Shown here: positions 1 to 8,100 of the stretch, piece after piece
How positions within the stretch are numbered: the stretch's first letter is position 1
Layout of the letters: each line of letters opens with the position of its first letter
DNA from: CAYOHR01 sp964512145
Lineage (GTDB): Bacteria; Bacteroidota; Bacteroidia; Flavobacteriales_G; JALEGO01
Direction: 5' to 3'
NCBI GenBank assembly: GCA_964512145.1
Contig: CAZEIM010000037.1
Coordinates: forward strand, 1 to 27,046
DNA: 27,046 nucleotides
The notes under the pieces: generated by a model
The model's input: the letters and a program-made list of their open reading frames with translations, nothing else
Databases searched by the model: none
What the model was told of the DNA's origin: nothing
Program-made: the position numbers and the translations under genes

Positions 1-94
1 GAGATTCGGTGTATGCGTTAAAATTAAAGCAGTTTTGAGCATGAACAAAATATTGAGTTGTCCCAAAAAATATTAGTAAAATTAGTTTTTTCAT
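1..94 (-). CDS. Secreted protein, 5' end only (cut by window edge)
   Basis: Reading the minus strand from an ATG at 94 gives 31 open codons up to the window edge. They begin with two lysines, then a hydrophobic stretch (LILLIFFG), and end in a likely cleavage site HAQ at residues 18-20. This is a classic Sec signal peptide of Bacteroidota secreted proteins. The start lies 21 bases after the stop of the minus-strand LamG gene, so the two are probably co-transcribed. Another T9SS client is plausible from the neighbour, but the mature domain lies outside the window and the function cannot be told. Confidence 0.75.
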   Translation of the reverse strand, partial: MKKLILLIFFGTTQYFVHAQNCFNFNAYTES

Positions 95-115
95 GATTTA
101 AATTGTTAGAGTTAA

Positions 116-1108
116 TTAAATTTTATGTATTTTAGAAGTATATAATATTCCTTTATTATTAAGTATTTGTAAAAAGTAAATGCCTTTAGGCAAATGTTGG
201 TTTATTAACCAAGTATATTCCGTACTTCCGGATACATCTAAAGTTTGTACTAACGAACCTTGAATATCAAATAATTTTATTTGTTGCATTACGGTATTTG
301 ATGTTATCTTTATATATTCAAAAGCAGGATTTGGATAAACTTCTATATTTTTATTTTCGTATTCATATATACTCGTAGTATTATTTTCATAAAGATCTAA
401 TACTTCTTCGTCAGTTAATGCATGACCGTATAAACGTATATCATCAACATTACCTTTGTAAAAATTAGAAAGGTATTGGCAGTTTGCATAAGGGGGACTA
501 AATGGAGTACTATTGCCAATAGCGTACACACCCGCTCCTTTTTTAGTATTCCATGATTTTGCAAGGGTTCCTTTTAAGACCCCATTTACGTATATTTTAG
601 CATCCGAACCGTTATATGTTGTTACAATATGAACCCAAGAATTTAAAGGCGCATTGTATGGGATGTTAAAATCATCTCCATAACCAAACGAATATATTTT
701 TAAACCACAAACCCCACCACTACAACTTCTCGCTAACATAATTCCATGTCCACTTCCCCAAGGGTTACAACCACCATAGCCAAATAATACCCCTGCATTA
801 GAAATATTCGAAGCATCCATTTGTAACCAAATGCTAATAGATCGAGGCTCATCTCCAAGGGGAAAATTGGTGGATAATCCTTCTAACCAAGCGTTGTCTT
901 GTATAGATAATGCTGAATTTGCATTTCCATGTCGATCGGTAACAAAAGTACATCCGTTATTTATGGCATGAACTCCATTTCCAGAAAAATCTTCGGTACT
1001 ACTATTATCGAACGTTAAATTACATAGTAATTGTGATTTAACTCGAATAGGATTAAGGGTTAAAGCAATACCAAGCGTTATGGTATACAAAGTAAACGTT
1101 CTTTTCAT
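116..1108 (-). CDS. LamG-like domain protein with T9SS type A sorting domain
   Basis: A 330-residue secreted protein. Residues 1-25 form a signal peptide ending near VKSQ. Residues about 27-242 look like a concanavalin/LamG jelly-roll fold (Laminin_G_3 type): the segment WVHIVTTYNGSDAKIYVNG (158-176) and the terminal GNVDDIRLYGHALTDEEV (219-236) are the signature strands of that family. Residues about 256-330 are a type A T9SS sorting domain, with VYPNP at 257-261, LFDIQG at 279-284 and LPKGIYFLQI at 306-315. LamG domains usually bind glycans or other surface ligands; the ligand here is unknown. The protein should cross the inner membrane by Sec and the outer membrane by the T9SS, with the C-terminal domain removed. 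Cysteine pairs in the jelly roll (113, 129, 134, 210) suggest disulfides. No -7 box was found in the 136-base gap upstream. Confidence 0.88.
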   Translation of the reverse strand: MKRTFTLYTITLGIALTLNPIRVKSQLLCNLTFDNSSTEDFSGNGVHAINNGCTFVTDRHGNANSALSIQDNAWLEGLSTNFPLGDEPRSISIWLQMDASNISNAGVLFGYGGCNPWGSGHGIMLARSCSGGVCGLKIYSFGYGDDFNIPYNAPLNSWVHIVTTYNGSDAKIYVNGVLKGTLAKSWNTKKGAGVYAIGNSTPFSPPYANCQYLSNFYKGNVDDIRLYGHALTDEEVLDLYENNTTSIYEYENKNIEVYPNPAFEYIKITSNTVMQQIKLFDIQGSLVQTLDVSGSTEYTWLINQHLPKGIYFLQILNNKGILYTSKIHKI

Positions 1109-1219
1109 ACAGAATGTTTTTATAGTTATTAATAAGTTAGTCGAAGTAAGTTTAGTTGCCTTATTTAAAAAAATTAAAGGAAAAATAACATTGGGTGGTT
1201 TTTTAACTTTTAAATTATG

Positions 1220-1227
1220 TACTTTTG
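1220..1227 (+). promoter_or_regulatory. Putative Bacteroidota -7 box for yidC
   Basis: TACTTTTG matches TAnnTTTG exactly, 17 bases before the yidC start codon. Transcription would begin about 6-7 bases downstream, giving a leader of roughly a dozen bases. No clear TTTG -33 box lies at the usual distance; a T-rich stretch is there instead. Prediction only. Confidence 0.4.
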
Positions 1228-1244
1228 ACGATTAATTTTTAATC

Positions 1245-3098
1245 ATGGATCGCAATCAAACCATAGGATTTTTATTGATAGGCGCATTGTTTGTAGGGTA
1301 TTTTTTGTATAATAAACCCAGTGCCGAAGAAATACAAAAACAAAAGCAAGAACAATTAGCAAAAGAAGAAAAACAAGAAAATGTAACCGTACAAAACTCC
1401 ATTTCTAAAAATATACCTCAAGAAAATATAACAGAAACAACTACAGAGGTTATCACAGACTCTATATTACAGGAAAAATTAGGGATATTTTCCATGGCAT
1501 TTTCAGATAGCACTGAGTTTTCTACCATAGAAACCGATGATTTACTTTTAACTTTCAGCTCAAAAGGCGCTATGTTGCATTCAGCTATATTAAAAAATTA
1601 CAAAACATACGACCAAAAACCATTAGAGCTTTTAAATCCTGAGCAAACAAGCATGAATATTCAGTATTTTTATGCAGGCAAGCAAATAAATACCAAAGAA
1701 TTACAATTTCAAAAATACGCTTCGTCTTCACAAAGTATAACATACCGCTTAAATACAGCTATTCCCGAAAAATATATCGATTTTATATATGAATTTGATA
1801 AGGAAACACCGTTTGTTATAAATTTTAAAATTTCAGCCCATAATTTTCAAGATTTAATACAGCAAAGTGGGGAAGAGGTATCGCTTGACTTTAGTCTGAC
1901 CGCTTTATCTAAAGAAAAAAATTTAGAAAACGAAAAAAATACTTCTACCATATATTACAAGTATAAGGATGAAGACAGAGATTATATTTCAGAAAGAGAT
2001 TATTCAAAGGTCGATTTAATAGCAAAAGCCGAGTGGATTGCTTTTAAACAACAATTTTTTTCAACTGCATTAATAAGTAAAGAAGGGTTTAGTAAAACCA
2101 ATGGATTTATTGAAACGAAAGAAGATAATAGCTCGCCATTAAATATTAAAAATATGCGTGCAAGAGTATCTTTACCGCTTCCAAATACTCCCATTTCTTC
2201 CTGTGAAATGAAAATATATATGGGACCAAATCATTATAAAACTCTAAAAAGTTTAGATCATGGAATGGAAAAAATTATTGATTTAGGATGGGGTATTTTT
2301 GGATGGGTAAATCAATTTTTGGTAATACCGGTATTCAATTTTTTTGATGGTTTTCATTGGAGTTATGGAGTGATTATTTTAATGCTTACGTTGGTTTTTA
2401 AAATTTTACTTTTCCCGGTAACCTATAAAAACTATGTTTCAAGTGCCAAAATGAAGGTTTTAAAACCCGAAGTCGATTCTATTAACGAACGGTTTAAAGA
2501 AAAAGATCCTCTCCAAAAACAGCAGGCCATGATGGATTTGTATAGAAAAACCGGAGTAAACCCTCTGGCAGGATGTATTCCCCTATTAATACAAATGCCA
2601 ATATTATTTGCGTTATTCAGGTTTTTCCCAGCATCTATTGAGCTTAGGCAGGAGAAATTTTTATGGGCCGAAGATTTATCTACATACGATTCTATTTTAG
2701 ATTTATCATTTAATATCCCATTTTACGGTAGTCACGTAAGTTTATTCGCTATCTTGATGGCCATATCTACATTTTTATACTCTAAAATGAACATGCAGGT
2801 AACCACCATGAGTGGTCCGCAAGCACAACAAATGAAAATTATGACCTATTTTATGCCGTTCATGTTATTGTTCTTTTTTAACTCTACTGCAGCAGGTTTA
2901 AGTTACTATTACTTTGCAGCTAATATGATATCTATCGCTCAACAATGGGTTATAAAAAAATATTTTATTGACGAGAAAGCGATACATGCTAAAATTGAGG
3001 CGAATAAAATTAAAATTGCTAAAAATCCAAAGAAAAAATCTTCTTGGCAGCAAAGACTTGAAGAGATGGCAAAACAAAAAGGTTACCAAAAAAAGTAA
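1245..3098 (+). CDS. yidC: Membrane protein insertase YidC
   Basis: 617 residues, the usual length for the Gram-negative, periplasmic-domain form. YidC inserts and folds inner-membrane proteins, alone or with SecYEG. An N-terminal membrane anchor (residues 6-22) precedes a Lys/Gln-rich linker and the periplasmic beta-sandwich domain (about 95-335). The conserved five-helix core follows: helices around 372-392, 440-462, 497-512 and 532-570, with a cytoplasmic coiled-coil hairpin at 398-435 between the first two. The basic residue in the hydrophilic groove, Arg366 in the E. coli protein, aligns by eye with Lys386. The tail from 577 is Lys-rich and probably contacts ribosomes. xerD follows after 14 bases and is likely in the same transcript. 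Many genomes place yidC near rnpA and rpmH, but those are not seen here. Confidence 0.96.
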   Translation: MDRNQTIGFLLIGALFVGYFLYNKPSAEEIQKQKQEQLAKEEKQENVTVQNSISKNIPQENITETTTEVITDSILQEKLGIFSMAFSDSTEFSTIETDDLLLTFSSKGAMLHSAILKNYKTYDQKPLELLNPEQTSMNIQYFYAGKQINTKELQFQKYASSSQSITYRLNTAIPEKYIDFIYEFDKETPFVINFKISAHNFQDLIQQSGEEVSLDFSLTALSKEKNLENEKNTSTIYYKYKDEDRDYISERDYSKVDLIAKAEWIAFKQQFFSTALISKEGFSKTNGFIETKEDNSSPLNIKNMRARVSLPLPNTPISSCEMKIYMGPNHYKTLKSLDHGMEKIIDLGWGIFGWVNQFLVIPVFNFFDGFHWSYGVIILMLTLVFKILLFPVTYKNYVSSAKMKVLKPEVDSINERFKEKDPLQKQQAMMDLYRKTGVNPLAGCIPLLIQMPILFALFRFFPASIELRQEKFLWAEDLSTYDSILDLSFNIPFYGSHVSLFAILMAISTFLYSKMNMQVTTMSGPQAQQMKIMTYFMPFMLLFFFNSTAAGLSYYYFAANMISIAQQWVIKKYFIDEKAIHAKIEANKIKIAKNPKKKSSWQQRLEEMAKQKGYQKK

Positions 3099-3112
3099 AT
3101 CTTTAATATACC

Positions 3113-4039
3113 ATGTCAAATTTACTTTCAAATGAATTATTAGCATTTGAGAGTTATTTAATGCTTGAAAAAAGTCTTTCAGAAAATACTATTCAGGCAT
3201 ACAGCAGGGATGTTAAGAAATTTTCAGATTTTTTAATGCTTTATAATCAATCAGATATTAATCAATATACCCTACTTAGTTTTTTAGAATGGCTTCAAGA
3301 ATATGGAATTTCTGAAAACACACAAGCAAGGATAATTTCAGGATTAAATACATTTTTTAAATATTTACTCAGTATTCATAAAATCACTGAAAATCCAATT
3401 GATAAAATTGAAGCACCCAAAAATACCCGAAAACTACCCGATGTATTAGGAGTAACTGAAATTGATGAAATGATAGCAAGTATTGATCACTCATCTCCCG
3501 AAGGAATTAGAAACCATTCGATACTAGAAACATTATTTAGTTGCGGGTTACGCGTTTCTGAGTTAACGCATCTTACATTTCAAGATTTATTTTTTGAAGA
3601 ACAATTTTTAAGAGTAATAGGTAAAGGAAATAAAGAACGATGGGTTCCTATTTCGCAAACAGCTATAAAATATTTAAACGTATACCTATCAAATGTTAGA
3701 AATAGTCAACTCCCCAAAAAAGGTAATGAGCAATATGTATATTTAAACAGAAGGGGAGCAAAATTAACAAGAGAAATGATTTTTACCATAGTTAAACAAT
3801 TAGCCCAAAAAGCAAATATTAAAAAAAATGTTAGTCCACATACTTTTAGGCACTCATTTGCTACTCATTTGTTGGAAGGAGGAGCAGATTTAAGAGTAAT
3901 TCAGCAAATGCTAGGACATGAGTCTATTATTACTACCGAAATTTATACGCATATGGATAGTAAATATTTACAACAAATCGTTCAACAATTCCATCCTCGT
4001 AACGAAATGGATTCATTATTCGATAATAAAAATGTATGA
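3113..4039 (+). CDS. xerD: Site-specific tyrosine recombinase XerD
   Basis: 308 residues. XerC/XerD-type recombinases resolve chromosome dimers at dif, working with FtsK at the septum. The N-terminal SAM-like core-binding domain spans about 5-90 and the catalytic domain about 108-295. All six catalytic residues are present: Arg147, Lys171, His243, Arg246, His269 and the nucleophile Tyr278. By my count each is one lower than its E. coli XerD counterpart, which favours XerD over a phage integrase. Conserved blocks are CGLRVSEL (144-151), HTFRHSFATHLL (243-254) and LGHESIITTEIYTH (267-280). The gene follows yidC by 14 bases and its last 8 bases overlap the next start (ATGTATGA), suggesting translational coupling. 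XerC is the close alternative; many Bacteroidota carry both. Confidence 0.92.
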   Translation: MSNLLSNELLAFESYLMLEKSLSENTIQAYSRDVKKFSDFLMLYNQSDINQYTLLSFLEWLQEYGISENTQARIISGLNTFFKYLLSIHKITENPIDKIEAPKNTRKLPDVLGVTEIDEMIASIDHSSPEGIRNHSILETLFSCGLRVSELTHLTFQDLFFEEQFLRVIGKGNKERWVPISQTAIKYLNVYLSNVRNSQLPKKGNEQYVYLNRRGAKLTREMIFTIVKQLAQKANIKKNVSPHTFRHSFATHLLEGGADLRVIQQMLGHESIITTEIYTHMDSKYLQQIVQQFHPRNEMDSLFDNKNV

Positions 4040-5024
4040 TATTGCAATAATAGGGCAAGGTATAGCCGGAAGTTTTATGGCTTATCATTGCATAAAGCAT
4101 CACATCCCTTTTGTAGTGATTGATGATTTCAAAGAAAATTCTTCTTCAAGAGTAGCTGCAGGCTTATTTAATCCTATTTCATTTAAGCGGATATCTAAAG
4201 TTCAACGTGCTGATGAATACTTTACATTTTTGCATACATTTTATCCCGAATTAGAGCAATATGCTGGTGAAAAGTTTTTTTTTCCAGTTGGCTTAAGAAA
4301 GTTTTTTAGCAGTGAGTTTGAACAGAATGAGTGGATATATAAATCAGACGCATTAAAGGAATATATTATTCTCGATCATAATCATACATATCCAAATACC
4401 GGAATGGTTGCAAAGTCGGGATATGTAAATACTCGTAATATGTTAAATGCAGTTAAAAATATTTTAATACAAAAAGGTGTTCTTTTGCAACATTCTTTAA
4501 AACATGAAAATATTTCGATAGATACATTTGGTTTTAGAATTAATTTGGGTAATTCGGAAATAAAGACTAAAAAAATTATTTTTTGCGAAGGATATCAAGT
4601 GATTAATAATCCGTTTTTTAAAGATTTTATTAAAATGGCTCCAACAAAAGGAGAGTTAATAGATGTATATGCAGAATTACCTAAAATAATCGATTGTGTG
4701 TTGCATAAAAATGGCTTTATAGTTCCTATGGGAAATAACTTGTATAAAGTTGGCACAACTTACGACCGAAACGATTTAAGTGATGAACCTTCACTTCAGG
4801 GAAAGCAAATATTAATGGATGTTTTTGAAGGGTTTGATTTTGATGTTTCTTACAAAATTATACATCATGAAGCTTCGGTTAGGCCAACTACCATGAATAG
4901 GCTGCCTGTTTGTTTGGAACATCCATCCATTAAAAATATGCACATGATTAATGGATTAGGCTCCAGAGGTGTTTCAATAGCTCCATTACTTATTCATGAG
5001 TATTTTAAAAAATCGTTTTTCTGA
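4032..5024 (+). CDS. FAD-dependent oxidoreductase (DAO family), MnmC-oxidase-like
   Basis: 330 residues from the ATG at 4032. The frame stays open to an ATG at 3918, but that extension lies inside xerD and precedes the FAD-binding motif, so 4032 is the real start. The N-terminus carries the Rossmann dinucleotide motif: Gly8, Gly10 and Gly13 in IAIIGQGIAG, followed by the acidic residue pair after VVI. Residues about 53-60 (SRVAAGLF) fit the second FAD-contact segment. The C-terminus has VRPTTMNRLPV (about 287-297) and GLGSRGVSIAPLL (about 309-321), the FAD-clamping pattern of DAO-family enzymes. The latter recalls the GLGSRG-APL motif of the MnmC oxidase domain, which removes carboxymethyl from cmnm5U34 of tRNA. 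A tRNA-modification role is therefore a reasonable guess; an amino-acid oxidase is the alternative. No signal peptide, so cytoplasmic. Confidence 0.8.
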   Translation: MYDIAIIGQGIAGSFMAYHCIKHHIPFVVIDDFKENSSSRVAAGLFNPISFKRISKVQRADEYFTFLHTFYPELEQYAGEKFFFPVGLRKFFSSEFEQNEWIYKSDALKEYIILDHNHTYPNTGMVAKSGYVNTRNMLNAVKNILIQKGVLLQHSLKHENISIDTFGFRINLGNSEIKTKKIIFCEGYQVINNPFFKDFIKMAPTKGELIDVYAELPKIIDCVLHKNGFIVPMGNNLYKVGTTYDRNDLSDEPSLQGKQILMDVFEGFDFDVSYKIIHHEASVRPTTMNRLPVCLEHPSIKNMHMINGLGSRGVSIAPLLIHEYFKKSFF

Positions 5025-5055
5025 GTTTTAGTGCTGTAGAATCATTCTTGTTTTT

Positions 5056-5083
5056 TTTGATAGTTTATTTTTCAGTAACTTTG
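5056..5083 (+). promoter_or_regulatory. Putative promoter of the propeller/SprB giant gene
   Basis: TTTG at 5056-5059 and TAACTTTG at 5076-5083 match the Bacteroidota -33 (TTTG) and -7 (TAnnTTTG) elements, with 16 bases between them. The -7 box ends 29 bases before the ATG at 5113. This makes the giant gene start its own transcript rather than depend on the yidC-xerD run. Confidence 0.5.
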
Positions 5084-5112
5084 TATACCTATTTTTTTAA
5101 TTTCTACGGATT

Positions 5113-8100
5113 ATGAAACAGATTATCTTTTTAATGGTATTACTATATTTTGCTATAAAAGTTCATGCTCAGTTTACTCCAAACCAGGGACAAGTTTCAG
5201 ATATGCACGGCAATGCACATCCAGAGGTTCAGTTTACTTTCGAGAACGAAAACTCCAGAATGTTTTTTTTAAAGGATAAGATCATATATTCATTTCATGA
5301 ACTGTATTCTGAGCCTAATGAAAAAAGTGATTCCGCTTTAAAACTGGGCGATATAATAAAAGCAAAAGAACTCTCTATGAAGTTAAAAGTTCATAGGCTT
5401 GATTTGGAGTTTGTAAATTCAAACATTAACAACACTAATATTTTATTTGATGAAGCCTCTATAAACAAGCATTATCAAAACTTTTATTTAGCTCATTGCC
5501 CTAGAGGAATCAAAAATGTTGAGTCATACAATAAAGTGATTTACGAAAATATATATCCTAATATCGATCTTATTTTTAAGTATGAAAATAAAGGCTTAAA
5601 GTACGATATAGTATTAAAACCAGGAGCAAATATTGAAGATATTAAACTTCGATATAATGGGGCAAAAAAGTTAACAATTCTAGAAAATACATATATTCAA
5701 ATAGAGCATGAATTTGGAAATATTTCGGAGATTATTCCATTTTCTTTTTATCAAGAAGATGGATCTGAAGAAAAAGTTATGTTTAAAAAAATAGACTCTT
5801 TAACATTTGGATTTTATGCTTTAGAAAAAATTAATGATTTTAAAACCTTGGTAATTGATCCAACATTAAATTGGTCAACATATTTTGAAAGAACTACCTT
5901 AGGAGGTACTGTGGGAATAAGAGGAAATACTGAAGTTGATCCAACGGGAAATTTATTCTATCAAGTAAATACATATTATGCCGATTTACCATTGGTGAAC
6001 CCAGGAGGTACTGTTTATTTTGATCCAAGTTTTAATGTTACGGGCTTTGGTTTAGATATTTATTTTGCAAAGTTTAATACTAACAGGGAGTTAGTTTGGT
6101 CAACCTATTTAGGGGGTAGTGGTGGCCAAAACAGTTATTATGACCATGGAATTGCTTTTGATAACAATATTTTTTATTTAACGGGTACCACCAATAGCAA
6201 TGATTTTCCTTTAATCAATCAAGGAGGTGGAGCATATTATAAAACCTATAGTGGAACTGGTAGCCGAGGGTTCTTGTCTAAATTTAACATCACTACAGGG
6301 CAAATGATACACTCAACATATTTAAATGCATATTCTTATATCAATATGGCTACCGATAATAATGGAAATATAGCCATTGTGTCTTCTAATTATACATTTA
6401 CCGTAGTACCCGATGTAGTTAACAGAATCGGAGCTTTTAATCAATCAAGCTTTACTGGAACAGAAACAGAAATGTTTATATATATGTTTGATCAAAACTT
6501 AAATCAAATTTGGGGGACTTATTTTGGTGGTACAGGTTATTCGGATCCTATGGGAATAAAGTTCGATAAAAATAACGATTTATATATTTTTGCTCGATCT
6601 GATAATGCAAATGCTATTCCTTTAGTTGATCCAGGGGGAGGGGCTTATTTTAGCAATACAATTGCCGATAAATACGACTATACAATTTCAAAATTTAATA
6701 GTTCAGGAACGTTAGTGTGGAGCACTTTATATGGAGGCATGGGACTAGAAGGACTTTCTTTTTCAAATATTGAAGTAAACAGTAATAATGATTTAATTTT
6801 AACATCCCAAACATCAAGTACAGATATACCTACATATAATCCTGGAGGAGGAGCTTACTTTAAATCTGCTCCTGCCGGCTTAATAAATGGATGGGGTGGA
6901 TCAGGTGAAAGCTCAGGGTTTATGTTGGTGTTTGATGAAAATGGTGTGATAAAGTTGGCTACCTATGTAGGAATGGATAATGAATCAAATTATATCCAAG
7001 ATCAGGCGACCGGAACGTGTGAGAAACATTATTTAACGTTAACAACTAAAACGTTTCCTACCACCCCTCTTGCTGGGGCATATAATGCAAATAATGCAGA
7101 TCCTACACAGATAAATTCACTATTTATTGAGTTTAATAATGATTTTTCGGTTAACTGGGCAAGCTATTTACATAATGATAGTATTTATATTGAACGTTTG
7201 GCTTCAGATACTACACTAGGAAGATTATACTATACCGGAATTGTTAGAGCTCGTGATTTAATTATTCAAAATCCTGGATCTTCTGCCTATATCGATAGTA
7301 CGGTAAATTCAAGTCCATCTACTTGGGTGTATGTTCTTGGGGACTTTAATATTGGTGTCGGATCTTCTGCTAATATTATTTCTTCATCTCCTTATGCTGT
7401 ATGCTCTGGAGATACTGCTATATTAATCGGAAGTGGCTCAGGATCGTCTTTAAATTGGTACGATGCACCTGTTGGAGGCAATCTTATTGGTACAGGAGAT
7501 ACTCTTGTAATACCAAATATTACAATAAATACTTGGGTGTATTTAGAGGCAGTAGGAGGAGTATGTTCTAGTTCAATCAGAGACTCACTGTTAATAACTA
7601 TTCAACCTGCACCAAGTAATCCGGTTACTGTAAATGATACTATTTGCTTAGGAAACTGGGGGCAGTTACAAGCTAATAGTCCAGGAGCAACTGTTTACTA
7701 TTGGTACTCACAGCCAACTGGAGGGTCACTCGTAAATATAGGACAAACGTTTACTACAAATCCTGATTCTACCGTTACATATTATGTTGAAGCTCAAATT
7801 GGATTAAGTTGTAAAAGCGGTAGAACACCTGTTACAATGATTGTTAATCCTAATCCGGAATTGGATGTACAAGATACCATAATTTGCTATAACGATAGTG
7901 TGTTATTATTCGCAAACTCAAGTAACCCAGTAATATTTAATTGGTATGCTAATGCTGTTGGTGGAGTTCCGATTCATATCGGAAATCCCTTTCTAGTTTC
8001 TCCTACATTAACCACAAATTATTATGTACAGATAACCGATAGTTTTGGATGTAAAAGCTATAGAGATACAGTAACCGTTTATGTCAATCCCGAACTATTT

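Noticed and set aside
3918..4031. N-terminal extension of the FAD oxidoreductase frame
   Set aside because: It lies wholly inside xerD in another frame and precedes the FAD-binding GxGxxG motif, which must be at the N-terminus; the ATG at 4032 is the real start.
3113..4039. xerD as the integrase of a mobile element
   Set aside because: Its residue positions match XerD, it sits in a housekeeping run after yidC, and no attachment repeats, excisionase or phage genes are nearby.
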